Shown one piece after another: positions 25,508-35,598 of a stretch of DNA of 64,000 nucleotides. Source of the stretch: Deltaproteobacteria bacterium (GTDB taxonomy: Bacteria > Desulfobacterota > DSM-4660 > Desulfatiglandales > Desulfatiglandaceae); the NCBI GenBank assembly GCA_019307815.1, contig JAFDIV010000018.1, positions 1 to 64,000 on the forward strand, given 5' to 3'. The notes below the pieces were generated by a model. It was not told the DNA's origin, made no database searches, and saw only the letters and a list, made by a program, of their open reading frames with translations. The position numbers and the translations under genes were made by a program. The stretch's first letter is position 1, and each line of letters opens with the position of its first letter.

Positions 25508-27463
25508 ATGAAGAAGTGTCTTTTATTGGGATGGATTGTTCCTGTGATATTTGCGTGGTTTTTTAGTGCTAGTACAGTAAATGCAAAGGAGGTTCCTGCG
25601 CTGGAGGAAGTGGTAGTTACAGCTACCAGGGTGGAAGAAAAGAGAAAGGAGGTAGCTAGAAATATCCAGGTTATAACCGAGGATGAGATAAAGAGTTCTT
25701 CTGCCAAAGATGTGGGCGAGTTGCTTGCAGAAAAGGGCATTGGACATATTCAGAAATACCCCGGTCTTTTGACCTCTATAGGCATCAGAGGCTTCAAGAC
25801 AGATACACACGGCAATGACCTGCAAAGCCATGTGTTGATTCTTGTGGATGGGCGGCGGGCTGGCACAGGGAACTTGGCCAAGATCCTTACCAAGAACGTG
25901 GAAAGAATCGAGATCGTGAGAGGGCCCGGTTCGGTGCAATATGGTTCGTCTGGTATTGGTGGGATAATCAATGTGATAACGAAGCGAGGCAAAGGACGCC
26001 CTTCGATTTTTGTAGAAGGAACCCTCGGAAGTTTCGGCTATCAAGGCTCTACAGTAGGGTTTTCGGGAAGCATAGATAAATTTGATTTTTCAGGATCATA
26101 CACCTCAGAGGGCATGGACGACTATGAAACCGCTAAGGGGGTCAAGTATCAAAACACTGGCTTTGACTCAAAGGCCAACTCAAGCTTAAATATTGGCTTT
26201 GAGATCTTTCCCAAGAACAGAATTGGACTAATTTATCACTACTTTGATGTTGATCATGCCGGGTCTCCTGGCTATCTGAGCAACAATGATCCAGACGATT
26301 ATACGGATCAGAGAAACGAATCAATAGACCTTGTTTACGACGGTGCAGCTCCGGAGATTTCTCTGCATTGGAAGGTCAGGTATTTCAGTGGAAAGGATAT
26401 ATATAAATGGGTAGACCCTAAATTTCAGTCGACCTATGAAGATAATGTCGACCAGGAAGGAGCACAGACTCAGATTTCTTGGGATAATAAATCTGTTAAT
26501 CTAACCGGAGGGCTTGACTGGGTGCATTATGAGGTGGACAGTACATCAGCACCACGTAGATCCGAGTACAAAAACCCTGGATATTTTCTTTTAGCAAAAA
26601 TAAGGTTGTTTGATCAAAGGGTGACCCTTTCTGGTGGGCTAAGATATGACCATTACAAGGTTAAAATTAAAAAAGGGGAGGGAGGCAGTGAAAGTGAAAA
26701 TCATTTGGGCCCTGAGGTGGGGCTAGCATTTATGGCTACTGACTTCCTAAAGCTGAGAGCTCATTACGGAGAGGGCTTCATGATGCCTTCGGCCAAGCAA
26801 CTGGCAGGAGACTATCGAGGTTGGTATGGTCGCTATATTGGGAATCCAGACCTTGATCCTGAAAAGAGCAAGACCTATGAAGGTGGCGCTGATTTCTCCT
26901 ATGGGCCTGTTAACAGCTCCATAACGTATTTTTATACAAAATTTAAAGATAAGATTCAGGCCACTACAACATCAACTGGCGACAACACATGGGAAAATAT
27001 TGGAAAGGCCACCATCTCTGGGATTGAGGGTGATTTTTCCGTTGATATAGGGGAATTCTTTGACTGGAGCTTCGAGGTAAGGCCCTACGCGAGTCTTGTT
27101 TACCTCACAAAATATGAAGATGAGGAGACGGGGAAGGATCTGTTATACACGTCAAATGTTAGTCTATCCTATGGCATCACAGTTTCTGACATGGAAGGTT
27201 TCTCAGCCAACTTGAACTTCGCATATTTGGGCGACCAGAAGGTAGAGGATTACGAGAGCGGATGGCCTGCACCTGTGGTCAAAAAGAGCGACTTCACAGT
27301 GGTGAACCTTACTATCACAAAACGCATACTGGACTTCAATAAATATGGGAAGTTTACCTTGAAGGGCGAAGTGCGTAATCTTTTCAACAAGGACTACGAA
27401 TATGTCAAAGGCTACCCCATGCCAGGGAGGAGCGTTTTCCTGGGGCTTAGATATGACTTTTAG
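25508..27463 (+). CDS. btuB: TonB-dependent outer-membrane receptor, BtuB-like
   Basis: A 651-residue receptor with a signal peptide (KKCLLLGWIVPVIFAWFFSA, cut after about VNA), a TonB box-like EEVVVTATR, a plug domain (IQVITEDEIKSSSAKDVGEL; GIRGF; RIEIVRGPGSVQYGSSGIGG then IINVITKRG) and a 22-strand-type barrel ending in the aromatic SVFLGLRYDF. GGAGG stands seven bases before ATG 25508. Placement directly behind a cobalamin riboswitch makes cobalamin or another corrinoid the likely substrate. A good terminator follows at 27497. Confidence 0.9.
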   Translation: MKKCLLLGWIVPVIFAWFFSASTVNAKEVPALEEVVVTATRVEEKRKEVARNIQVITEDEIKSSSAKDVGELLAEKGIGHIQKYPGLLTSIGIRGFKTDTHGNDLQSHVLILVDGRRAGTGNLAKILTKNVERIEIVRGPGSVQYGSSGIGGIINVITKRGKGRPSIFVEGTLGSFGYQGSTVGFSGSIDKFDFSGSYTSEGMDDYETAKGVKYQNTGFDSKANSSLNIGFEIFPKNRIGLIYHYFDVDHAGSPGYLSNNDPDDYTDQRNESIDLVYDGAAPEISLHWKVRYFSGKDIYKWVDPKFQSTYEDNVDQEGAQTQISWDNKSVNLTGGLDWVHYEVDSTSAPRRSEYKNPGYFLLAKIRLFDQRVTLSGGLRYDHYKVKIKKGEGGSESENHLGPEVGLAFMATDFLKLRAHYGEGFMMPSAKQLAGDYRGWYGRYIGNPDLDPEKSKTYEGGADFSYGPVNSSITYFYTKFKDKIQATTTSTGDNTWENIGKATISGIEGDFSVDIGEFFDWSFEVRPYASLVYLTKYEDEETGKDLLYTSNVSLSYGITVSDMEGFSANLNFAYLGDQKVEDYESGWPAPVVKKSDFTVVNLTITKRILDFNKYGKFTLKGEVRNLFNKDYEYVKGYPMPGRSVFLGLRYDF

Positions 27464-27496
27464 GTCTACCGGTATTACTTATAATAGTATGGGCTG

Positions 27497-27526
27497 AAAG
27501 GGGCTATGCCCCTTTTGATTTTTTTT
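27497..27526 (+). terminator. Intrinsic terminator after the TonB receptor
   Basis: AAAGGGGC-TAT-GCCCCTTT followed by TGA and eight T. The remaining bases to 27826 contain no gene I can support and no convincing promoter for the following cbi operon. Confidence 0.88.
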
Positions 27527-27826
27527 GACTTCAAAGAAAAAGAGAGCGATTCTATCAATGGGGTTAAACACAGTAATGAGCCAAGGTTGATTATTCTTTT
27601 CAGAATGAAATGATAAGGACCGCAGGGACCTCCTCCCAGGCAAGTGGCATAGGAAATTGCACGCGGAGAAAAAAAAGATGTAGGGCCTTGTTTCTCTCTT
27701 TTGTGGTAGAAAAACATATTATTTTCTGGTTATTGAGAGTGATTTCTTTTTGCTCAGCAAGGCCGTGAAAGGGCTTGGTTCACAAGGAGACCTCAATTTC
27801 AGATTTTTTACTTATTCTGGGAAGCC

Positions 27827-29335
27827 ATGTCGCGAGCAATAATGTTTTTGGGCACTGGTAGTGATGTGGGAAAATCCATTGCTGCCACGGCATTTTGCCG
27901 CATTGTGAAGCGGCGGGGATTCAAGGTTGCTCCCTTCAAGGCCCAGAACATGTCCAATAATTCATACGTCACCATTGAAGGAGGAGAGATCGGTAGGGCC
28001 CAGGTGGCGCAGGCCGAGGCAGCAGGGCTGCTTCCTTCCGTGGAAATGAATCCCATTCTTTTAAAGCCCTCCAGTGGTCAGGCCTCACAGGTGGTTGTCC
28101 GGGGTAAAGTAGCAACGCAGTTAAGCGCCATGGAATACCACGAATACAAAGGCCAGCTGAAACAGATAGTCATGGAATCGTTCAACAGGCTGGCCGCACA
28201 TTATGATGTAATTGTCATGGAGGGGGCAGGTAGCTGCTGCGAGATGAACTTGAAGGACAGAGACCTCGTTAATTTTGAAATGGCAAAGGCTGCCAATGCC
28301 AAATGCATTCTTGTGGCTGACATAGATCGTGGGGGAGTATTTGCCCAGATAATCGGGACATATGGGCTCATGAGCAAGACAGAAAGGCAGCTCACAATAG
28401 GGTTTTTAATCAATAAATTCAGGGGGGATCCCAGGTTGTTTGAAACTGGGATTGCATATATTGAGAACAAGACTGGTAAGCCCGTGTTGGGACTTGTCCC
28501 TTATTTCGAAGATATCCACATTGACGCGGAGGATTCTGTTTCGGTGCAGACGGATAAGAGGCCTCTTAAGAAAATATCAGCCCAAAGCGTAAATATTGCC
28601 GTGCCGAGGCTTCCTGCCATATCCAATTTTACAGATCTTGAGATCTTGGACAAAGAACCCGGCGTGGTGGTGAACTATCTATCGAGGCCAAACGAGTTGA
28701 CCCCCGAATACGACTGGCTCATATTGCCTGGTACAAAGAACGTGATGTCTGATGCCCGATGGTTGGCCCGAAGAGGCTGGAAAAAGAGGATCTGGGAATT
28801 CGCCCGCAGCGGAAAATACGTGTTGGGTATTTGTGGAGGATATCAGTTGCTGGGAGAGTGGATCGAGGATCCCTTTGGCGTTGAGTCTGGTCAGGGTAAA
28901 GTAAGAGGCATGGGCCTATTGCCCGTAAAAACAGTTCTTGAGCAAGAAAAGATTGTAAGGAAGGTTGTTGGAAGGAGCATGGTTTATGATTCCAGTCTGA
29001 GGGGCTATGAAATCCACATGGGCAGGACTTACGTGCAGGGCAAAAGAGGGCATGCATTTGCTTTGATCCACGAACCAAGTAAGAGCAAGGTATGGGAAGA
29101 TGGCTGGGTGACAAATGATATGCAGATAATGGGGACATATATTCATGGCGTGCTGGATTCCCCGAGATTTAGAGGGGAGATCCTTAACAGGATAAGGGCA
29201 TTGAAAGGGTTGAAGACGCGGAGACCAAGGAAAGGACGGCTCGCTCGATTTGCTCAGTATAACAAACTGGCCGACCATTTTGAAAAACATTGTGACATCA
29301 AACGCATCTTTACTCTAGTGGGACTTAAGTCATAA
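27827..29335 (+). CDS. cbiP: Cobyric acid synthase (CbiP/CobQ), copy 1
   Basis: A glutamine-dependent amidase that converts adenosyl-cobyrinate a,c-diamide to cobyric acid. The 502-residue protein has a dethiobiotin-synthetase-like ATP domain (GTGSDVGKS, 9-17; FKAQNMSNNS, 37-46) and a class I glutamine amidotransferase domain with Cys336 in GICGGYQLLG and the histidine of GTYIHG near 437. All key residues are kept. It begins the tightly packed operon cbiP-A-C-D-ET-F-G-H. A second, diverged full-length copy lies at 45082. Confidence 0.96.
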   Translation: MSRAIMFLGTGSDVGKSIAATAFCRIVKRRGFKVAPFKAQNMSNNSYVTIEGGEIGRAQVAQAEAAGLLPSVEMNPILLKPSSGQASQVVVRGKVATQLSAMEYHEYKGQLKQIVMESFNRLAAHYDVIVMEGAGSCCEMNLKDRDLVNFEMAKAANAKCILVADIDRGGVFAQIIGTYGLMSKTERQLTIGFLINKFRGDPRLFETGIAYIENKTGKPVLGLVPYFEDIHIDAEDSVSVQTDKRPLKKISAQSVNIAVPRLPAISNFTDLEILDKEPGVVVNYLSRPNELTPEYDWLILPGTKNVMSDARWLARRGWKKRIWEFARSGKYVLGICGGYQLLGEWIEDPFGVESGQGKVRGMGLLPVKTVLEQEKIVRKVVGRSMVYDSSLRGYEIHMGRTYVQGKRGHAFALIHEPSKSKVWEDGWVTNDMQIMGTYIHGVLDSPRFRGEILNRIRALKGLKTRRPRKGRLARFAQYNKLADHFEKHCDIKRIFTLVGLKS

Positions 29336-29353
29336 GGCCTGGAGCGTAAGCAA

Positions 29354-30727
29354 ATGAAATCCGCTTTTTGCATAGCAGGGACACATAGCGGGTGTGGAAA
29401 GACTACCGTGACATTGGGTATCATGGCGGCTCTGGTGAGAAGGGGGATGAGGGTGCAGCCTTTTAAAGTGGGGCCAGATTTCATTGACCCGGGGCATCAC
29501 CGGCGCATAACCGGCAAGGACTCTCATAACCTAGACGGTTGGATGCTATCAAAGGAGACAAACATAGGGCTCTTTCAACGTTATGCAAGTGATGCTGACG
29601 TGGCAATACTGGAAGGGGTGATGGGCCTGTTTGATGGATTATCAGGCAAGGACGAGGTAGCCTCAACTGCCCAAATGGCAAAGTGGTTGGGCATCCCTGT
29701 GGTTCTTGTTATCGATGCCCGTGCCATGGCGCGCTCTGCTGCAGCCATGGCAAGTGGGTATTTTCATTTTGACCCGGGTCTGAGTGTAATTGGAGTCATT
29801 TTTAACCGCGTAGGTAGCGAGAGTCATGCATCCATGTTGCAAGATGCCATGGAAGATACTGGGCTCAAGGTGTATGGATGTTTACCTCGAAATAAGGACG
29901 TGATGATTCCGTCTCGTCACTTGGGCCTTGTCACAGAACAAGATATGGAGCAGGATGGGAAGGCAATTGACAGGTTTTCTTCATGGATTGAGGATTATCT
30001 GGAGCTTGACGAATTGCTTCAAGACACCAAGATTGTCGAGAGTTACTCTTGGCCTGTTGGGTGCGGGCAAAGTGGGCCTGAAAGTGAAGAGGTGAAGATC
30101 GGTATAGCACAGGATCAGGCATTTTGTTTTTATTATCCTGAAAATTTGAGGCTTTTGACAGAGGCTGGCGCGCAGCTATTACCATTTTCTCCGCTTCATG
30201 ACCCCAGCTTGCCGGAGGGGACCAAGGGCCTTTATTTGGGGGGAGGGTATCCAGAGCTATACTCCAGTCAACTTTCACAAAATACCTCTTTATTGCGCGA
30301 GATAAAGGAATTTGCACATGAAGGGGGCCCTATTTATGCGGAATGCGGTGGATTCATGTACCTAATGGAGGAGATCCAAACTATTGAGGGGGACTTTTTC
30401 CCGATGTGTGGGATTTTTAATATGAGAGCAAAGATGGAGCTGTCCCTGAAGGTGCTGGGTTATAGAGAGGTGGTAATCCGCAAGGATGTCATTATAGGGC
30501 CAAAGGGCGCAAGGCTGCGGGGCCATGAATATCATTATTCCTTTGTCCAAGGATGGAATGGGAATGTAGAGCAGGTTTACGATATAAGTGACCAGACCCC
30601 AGGGCGGGCAAAAGGTGAGGGGTTTTTGTTTAAAAATACGCTTGCTTCCTATGTTCATTTATATTGGGCGTCCAATAGGGATGTGGCAAGGCATTTTGTG
30701 AATTTTTGCAAACAATACGGGCCATGA
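29354..30727 (+). CDS. cbiA: Cobyrinate a,c-diamide synthase
   Basis: CbiA amidates the a and c acetate side chains of cobyrinate with glutamine and ATP. The 457-residue protein has the P-loop GTHSGCGKTT (9-18), the FKVGPDFIDPGHH motif (about 38-50), EGVMGLFDG and the amidotransferase cysteine in YAECGGFMYL (about residue 334). The opening MKSAFCIAGT reappears as a stub at 46974, after the second cbiP. It follows cbiP by 18 bases. Confidence 0.96.
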   Translation: MKSAFCIAGTHSGCGKTTVTLGIMAALVRRGMRVQPFKVGPDFIDPGHHRRITGKDSHNLDGWMLSKETNIGLFQRYASDADVAILEGVMGLFDGLSGKDEVASTAQMAKWLGIPVVLVIDARAMARSAAAMASGYFHFDPGLSVIGVIFNRVGSESHASMLQDAMEDTGLKVYGCLPRNKDVMIPSRHLGLVTEQDMEQDGKAIDRFSSWIEDYLELDELLQDTKIVESYSWPVGCGQSGPESEEVKIGIAQDQAFCFYYPENLRLLTEAGAQLLPFSPLHDPSLPEGTKGLYLGGGYPELYSSQLSQNTSLLREIKEFAHEGGPIYAECGGFMYLMEEIQTIEGDFFPMCGIFNMRAKMELSLKVLGYREVVIRKDVIIGPKGARLRGHEYHYSFVQGWNGNVEQVYDISDQTPGRAKGEGFLFKNTLASYVHLYWASNRDVARHFVNFCKQYGP

Positions 30728-30738
30728 GGGGAAATCCC

Positions 30739-31383
30739 ATGGAGATTAATGACACCCGCAATAACCTTACCTCACCAAAGGACATAGAACAGCGCTCCTT
30801 TGAAATAATAGACTCAGAAGTTCCGGAGCCAAGGCCGTTTGATGGGGACGAGTGGATTGTTGTAAGACGCATGATACATACCACCGCGGATTTCGAGTTG
30901 TTAAAACTGACGGAGTTTCACCCTGAGGCAATAGAGAGCGGGATAAAGGCCATCAGGCGGGGCTGCCTGGTGGTCACGGACACACTGATGGCGATGGTTA
31001 GCATAGGCCCTAGGCGTCTGGCTAAATGGGGTTGCAGGGTTGAGTGTCATATCAGGGATGAACTGGTGGCGAAGATGGCCCAATCAAAGGGTATTACGAG
31101 AGCAAGCGCATCTGTAGACCTTGTGTGTGATCGCATAATGGATGGAATATATGTTATCGGGAACGCCCCCACCGCCCTCATTAGGCTATTGGAGCTTGTT
31201 GAGGCAGGTCGTTGTCTTCCAGCGCTTGTTGTTGGTATGCCGGTTGGGTTTGTAAATGCAGCGGAGTCCAAGGAAATGCTAAGAGCACAGGAAAAGGTCC
31301 CGTATATTACCATTAGGGGCCGCAAAGGGGGATCAGCAGTTGCGGCCTCAGTGATAAATGCCTTGGCCGACTTGGCTGAGTAA
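30739..31383 (+). CDS. cbiC: Precorrin-8X methylmutase
   Basis: CbiC moves the C-11 methyl group to C-12, making cobyrinate. The protein of about 214 residues has IESRSFEII-like opening (IEQRSFEIIDSEVPEP), VRRMIHTTADFE, and the catalytic-histidine region around it, then GNAPTALIRLLEL and VGMPVGFVNAAESKE. GAGGGG lies seven bases before ATG 30739; ATG 30724 overlapping the cbiA stop is an alternative. Part of the cbi operon. Confidence 0.95.
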   Translation: MEINDTRNNLTSPKDIEQRSFEIIDSEVPEPRPFDGDEWIVVRRMIHTTADFELLKLTEFHPEAIESGIKAIRRGCLVVTDTLMAMVSIGPRRLAKWGCRVECHIRDELVAKMAQSKGITRASASVDLVCDRIMDGIYVIGNAPTALIRLLELVEAGRCLPALVVGMPVGFVNAAESKEMLRAQEKVPYITIRGRKGGSAVAASVINALADLAE

Positions 31384-31417
31384 TGATCATGATGTTCTGT
31401 CCAGGGCAAGGGCAATA

Positions 31418-32554
31418 ATGAAGTCTCGGAAGAGAAGACTCCGGGTTGGTTTTACCACTGGAACAGCAGCCGCTGCCGCAGCAAAGGCGGCTGTGCTTTT
31501 TATTGGGGGCAGGCAAGGCATTCGTGAGGTTGATACCCCGTTGCCTGATAACGGTCGGATGCGGATACCCATTAGCATATTGGAAGCACAGAAAGATGGA
31601 GCCAGTGCACTGGTTATAAAGGATGGGGGGGATGACCCTGATGCAACGCACCGGGCCCATATCTGGTGCAGAGTCAGGATTGATCCATCTGGCCCGAAAG
31701 GCAATGTAGCCATAACAGGAGGAGAGGGGGTAGGTAGAGTCACAAAGCCGGGTTTACCCGTGGAGGTTGGGGAGTACGCAATAAATCCCGTTCCCAGGGA
31801 ACAGATAACGAGAGCGGTTAGGGAGGGGCTCGTGGAAGCAGGTATTGAGGGATCAGTTACAGTCACTGTTGAAGTGCCCGATGGTGAGAGGATCGCCCAG
31901 AAGACGTTAAACCCAAGGTTGGGCATAGTGGGAGGCATATCCATCCTGGGCACTCGGGGCACTGTAGTGGCGTTTTCCACAGAGGCCTATAAGGACACCA
32001 TCACCTTATCTATGAATGTTGCCAGGGCCCAGGGGTTGGATGCCATTGTACTTACGACCGGTGGAAGGAGTGAGCGGTTTTTGAGGGAACTGCGTCCTGA
32101 TATCCCGTCTGTGGCCTTTGTGCAGGTGGCTGATTTCTTTTCGTTCTCTGTGCAAGAGGCTGTGCGCAAGGGGTTTTCTCATATTATTTATTCCTGCTTT
32201 TTTGGAAAGCTGGTAAAGATGGCACTAGGCCATGGCTATACCCATGCAAGAAGCTCAGTCCTTGACCTCAAAAGACTCTCTCAATGGGCCAGACAAGAGG
32301 GGATGCAAGATGAGGCAGCAGGGAGGGTGGCCTCGTCAAACACGGCAAGAGAGGCACTTGGCGTGATATTGGGCCAAGAGTGCGCTGATCGGGTCTTAGG
32401 CCGGGTCTTGAATGAGGCCCTGGCAAGGGCGAGGGAGTTTGCAGGACAGGGGCCGCGGCTCACATACTTTTTGTTTTCCACAGATGGTGATCTGCTTGCT
32501 CACAAGACTGATCCTCCATCCACAATAGGCTATGGAGCTAATGGGCGGCAATGA
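31418..32554 (+). CDS. cbiD: Cobalt-precorrin-5B C1-methyltransferase
   Basis: CbiD methylates C-1 after ring contraction and deacylation in the anaerobic pathway. The protein of about 378 residues has the diagnostic opening LRVGFTTGTAAAAAAKAA, the segment DGGDDPDATHRAHIW, and the glycine-rich GGEGVGRVTKPGL and TTGGRSE motifs. Reading from ATG 31418 gives the family start. It overlaps cbiET by four bases. Confidence 0.95.
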   Translation: MKSRKRRLRVGFTTGTAAAAAAKAAVLFIGGRQGIREVDTPLPDNGRMRIPISILEAQKDGASALVIKDGGDDPDATHRAHIWCRVRIDPSGPKGNVAITGGEGVGRVTKPGLPVEVGEYAINPVPREQITRAVREGLVEAGIEGSVTVTVEVPDGERIAQKTLNPRLGIVGGISILGTRGTVVAFSTEAYKDTITLSMNVARAQGLDAIVLTTGGRSERFLRELRPDIPSVAFVQVADFFSFSVQEAVRKGFSHIIYSCFFGKLVKMALGHGYTHARSSVLDLKRLSQWARQEGMQDEAAGRVASSNTAREALGVILGQECADRVLGRVLNEALARAREFAGQGPRLTYFLFSTDGDLLAHKTDPPSTIGYGANGRQ

Positions 32555-33765
32555 ACAAGATTTATGTTATAGGGCTTGGAATTGAATTGGACAGTCCCAG
32601 GCAGGATATCATAAGGCTGATTCGTGCAAGCGACTTAATGGTTGGTGGCGCTCGGCTCCTCAAACGTTTTGAAGGGTATAAGGGTAAGGTGCTTGAGATA
32701 AAGGGGCCGTTGGGGGAGATTGTAAAAAACATAAAGGAAGAATGGTCCCAGGGCAAAAAGGTTGTGGTACTTGCCGATGGTGATCCCCTTTTCTTTGGCA
32801 TTGGCAAAAGGCTTTTGGCAGAAATGGATGGGGATCAACTGGAGTTCATACCGAGTATCACCACAGTTCAAGTGGCAGCGGCAAGGGCAAAAATTCCTTG
32901 GGATAAGTGGAGGGTCGTATCGATTCATGGAAGGGAAGACATCTGGCCCCTTGTCAGGGCCCTTACCTTTAGTGATATGGTGGGTGTTTATACTGGAAAT
33001 GATCAAGGACCCTCTCTTATAGCCAGGGTCATGAGAGAGAGGAATATTGATACATTCCGCATGACGGTATTTGAAAATTTGGGCCACGCTGATGAGAGAA
33101 TTCGTGAAGTATCCCTAGATGAGGTTGAAGGCATAAAATTCTCGCCCCTTAACTTTGTTTTACTGAGGCGCGTAAAGAGGCTGGCAGTAGCCTTGTCTGT
33201 GGGTTTGAGTGATGAGCTCTACGTGCACGAAAGGGGTATGATCACAAAAAAAGAGATAAGGGCCATTGGTCTGGCAAGCCTTGCAATAGAGCCAACCGAC
33301 ACGATATGGGACCTGGGGGCAGGATCTGGGGCGATAGCCATTGAGGCTTCGTGTCTTGCAAGGGAGGGCAAGGTTTTCGCTATTGAAAGAAATAGGGAGC
33401 GGGTAGGCTGGATAAGGGAAAATATCAAGAGGACCGGTGCCTATCTTGTTGAGGTGGTGGAGGGAGAGATGCCCCATTGCCTTGATTCCCTCCCTCCCCC
33501 TGATAAGGTCTTTTTGGGTGGAGGTATGTTGAAGGGAGATGAATTGATGGACACTGTCTGCGAGAGATTAAAAAAAGGTGGGAGGCTTGTGGCCCATACA
33601 GTCGTCATGGGATCAGCCTGGCGTATAAAGCAACACCTGGAAAGATTGGGGTGGCCTTTTGAGGTAATCCAGGTAAATGTGGCGCGATCAGCCAGGATAT
33701 CAGGAGATATACGGCTAGAGGCCCTAAACCCTGTGTCTATAATAGTTGCGGAAAAAAGGATATAG
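32551..33765 (+). CDS. cbiET: Fused cobalt-precorrin-7 C5/C15-methyltransferase and decarboxylase
   Basis: A natural fusion of CbiE (residues about 1-200: tetrapyrrole methylase fold with VIGLGIE at the start and LADGDPLFFGIGKRLL) and CbiT (about 205-404: Rossmann methyltransferase with WDLGAGSGAIAIEAS). It methylates C-5 and C-15 and decarboxylates the C-12 acetate. Length and order match the CobL type. Overlaps at both ends show translational coupling. Confidence 0.95.
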   Translation: MNKIYVIGLGIELDSPRQDIIRLIRASDLMVGGARLLKRFEGYKGKVLEIKGPLGEIVKNIKEEWSQGKKVVVLADGDPLFFGIGKRLLAEMDGDQLEFIPSITTVQVAAARAKIPWDKWRVVSIHGREDIWPLVRALTFSDMVGVYTGNDQGPSLIARVMRERNIDTFRMTVFENLGHADERIREVSLDEVEGIKFSPLNFVLLRRVKRLAVALSVGLSDELYVHERGMITKKEIRAIGLASLAIEPTDTIWDLGAGSGAIAIEASCLAREGKVFAIERNRERVGWIRENIKRTGAYLVEVVEGEMPHCLDSLPPPDKVFLGGGMLKGDELMDTVCERLKKGGRLVAHTVVMGSAWRIKQHLERLGWPFEVIQVNVARSARISGDIRLEALNPVSIIVAEKRI

Positions 33766-33775
33766 ATTTTGGGAA

Positions 33776-34564
33776 ATGGACATGGAAAAGAAACATATAC
33801 AAAAAGGCAGGAGTAGTTCTGTCGCATTTGTGGGGGCTGGTCCTGGCGATCCGGAACTAATCACTGTGAAAGGAAAAAGGTGGATTGAGCGGGCGGACCT
33901 GGTTTTATATGCTGGGTCCTTGGTTCCGGAACAAGTGGTTGGTTATGCACGTAAGGACGCTAGGGTGGTGGATTCATCATCATTGACTCTTGAACAAACA
34001 CACGCCCTCATTGTTGATACAGTGAACTTTGATGGGCTTGTGGCTAGGGTCCATACGGGAGACCCTTCTCTTTATGGAGCCATCAGGGAACAGATGATTT
34101 TACTGGACAGGGAAGGTATTAGCTATGAGGTTATTCCGGGTGTTACAGCCGCTTTTGCTGCAGCCGCAAGGGCTGGGGTATCATTTACTATTCCTGAGAG
34201 GTGTCAGTCTTTAATATTTACAAGGATGGAAGGCCGCACCAAGGTGCCGGACAAAGAGAGCCTAGAGCTTCTTGCCTCTCACCAGACTTCAATGGCCATT
34301 TATCTGTCCGCGGCCGAAGCAAGGGGTCTGCAGGATAAACTAATTTCTGGGGGGTATTCACCTGATACGCCCATTGTAGTTGGCTATAGAGTTGGCTGGC
34401 CCGATGAGATGGTGTTTAGCACACGGCTTGGTTATCTTGCAGGGCGCGTGAAGGAGGAGGGTATAACACGGCAAGCCGTCTTTCTTGTGCTCCCAGGCCA
34501 GGATGAGGAGGGTTGGGTATCGAGGCTTTACAGCAAGGAATTTAGCCACGGGTTCCGCAAATGA
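33776..34564 (+). CDS. cbiF: Cobalt-precorrin-4 C11-methyltransferase
   Basis: A tetrapyrrole methylase of about 262 residues that adds the C-11 methyl. Visible marks: VAFVGAGPGDPELITVKG at the start, LVLYAGSLVP, ARVHTGDPSLYGAIREQ and YEVIPGVTAAFAAAA. ATG 33776 (or 33782) follows the cbiET stop closely; the longer reading from 33746 would overlap cbiET. It overlaps cbiG by four bases. Confidence 0.95.
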   Translation: MDMEKKHIQKGRSSSVAFVGAGPGDPELITVKGKRWIERADLVLYAGSLVPEQVVGYARKDARVVDSSSLTLEQTHALIVDTVNFDGLVARVHTGDPSLYGAIREQMILLDREGISYEVIPGVTAAFAAAARAGVSFTIPERCQSLIFTRMEGRTKVPDKESLELLASHQTSMAIYLSAAEARGLQDKLISGGYSPDTPIVVGYRVGWPDEMVFSTRLGYLAGRVKEEGITRQAVFLVLPGQDEEGWVSRLYSKEFSHGFRK

Positions 34565-35598
34565 GTCCCATTGCCGTATATGCACTGACCAAAGCAGGCG
34601 TGGAGCTTGGCTGCAGGCTTACAAAGGAGCTGGGAGCTGATCTTTTTGTGCACAAGAGGTGCCCTGGGCCAGAGGGGGCCATGCAGTTTAAAAGCCTTCG
34701 CCACATTGTGGAGAATAACTTTTTTGGCTACGATGCCCATGTGTTCATTGCTGCAACTGGTATTGTGGTAAGGGTGATTGCCCCTCTCATTTCGTCAAAG
34801 GACCGGGATCCTGCAATTGTAGTGCTTGACCAAATGGGGAAGTTTTGCATCAGCCTGTTGAGTGGTCATTTGGGCGGAGCAAATGCCCTGGCCCGCCAGA
34901 TCGCATCAATCACAGGCGGGCATCCCGTAATAACCACGGCTACAGATACCGCAGGAATAATTTCCGTAGATCTGCTTGCTAAAGAAAGGAATATGGCCAT
35001 TGGAGACATTGAGGCGGTCAAGGCAGTCAATGGGGCAATGTTGGCAGGGGAAGTAGCGCAGGTATTCGACCCTGAAGATAGATTAGGCCTGGTGGGCCAA
35101 GAGTGCCATGGGGAAATCATGGCGGTAATGGTTAAGAGTCTTGAGCAATGGCAGCCCTCTGTGCCGGGGATACGGGTGAGCTGGGAAAAGGCCAAATATG
35201 AGCCGAGCATATTGGTGCTTCATCCTAGATGCCTTGTTGCAGGTATCGGGTGCAATAGGAATACCCCGGCCGAGGAGATCCTTGACGCGATTAAAGAGGT
35301 GTTTCATCAAAATAATCTGGCCCTAGCGAGTCTGAAGGCTTTAGCAAGCATTGATGCCAAGAGGGACGAAGCCGGGCTGATCCAGGCAGCTCAAGTCTTG
35401 AAGACTGAATTGCTGTTTTTCAATAAGGAGGCCCTTGGGGCCATATTGGCACCCAATCCTTCAGAGAGGGTGAAATTCCATGTGGGAGTAGATAGCGTAT
35501 GCGAGGCAGCAGCGATCCTGGCAGCAGGAAAGGGAAGCCTGATAGTGCCCAAAACAAAGACAAAGAACGTAACAGTGGCGGTGGCCCTGGCCCCTTGA
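34561..35598 (+). CDS. cbiG: Cobalt-precorrin-5A hydrolase
   Basis: CbiG opens the delta-lactone and releases acetaldehyde after ring contraction. The 345-residue protein has an N-terminal part with VFIAATGIVVRVIAPL and VLDQMGKFCISLLSGHLGGA, and a C-terminal CbiG/CobE-like domain with VAGIGCNRNTPAEEI and SIDAKRDEAGLIQAA. Together with cbiD and cbiK this marks the oxygen-independent pathway. Confidence 0.95.
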   Translation: MSPIAVYALTKAGVELGCRLTKELGADLFVHKRCPGPEGAMQFKSLRHIVENNFFGYDAHVFIAATGIVVRVIAPLISSKDRDPAIVVLDQMGKFCISLLSGHLGGANALARQIASITGGHPVITTATDTAGIISVDLLAKERNMAIGDIEAVKAVNGAMLAGEVAQVFDPEDRLGLVGQECHGEIMAVMVKSLEQWQPSVPGIRVSWEKAKYEPSILVLHPRCLVAGIGCNRNTPAEEILDAIKEVFHQNNLALASLKALASIDAKRDEAGLIQAAQVLKTELLFFNKEALGAILAPNPSERVKFHVGVDSVCEAAAILAAGKGSLIVPKTKTKNVTVAVALAP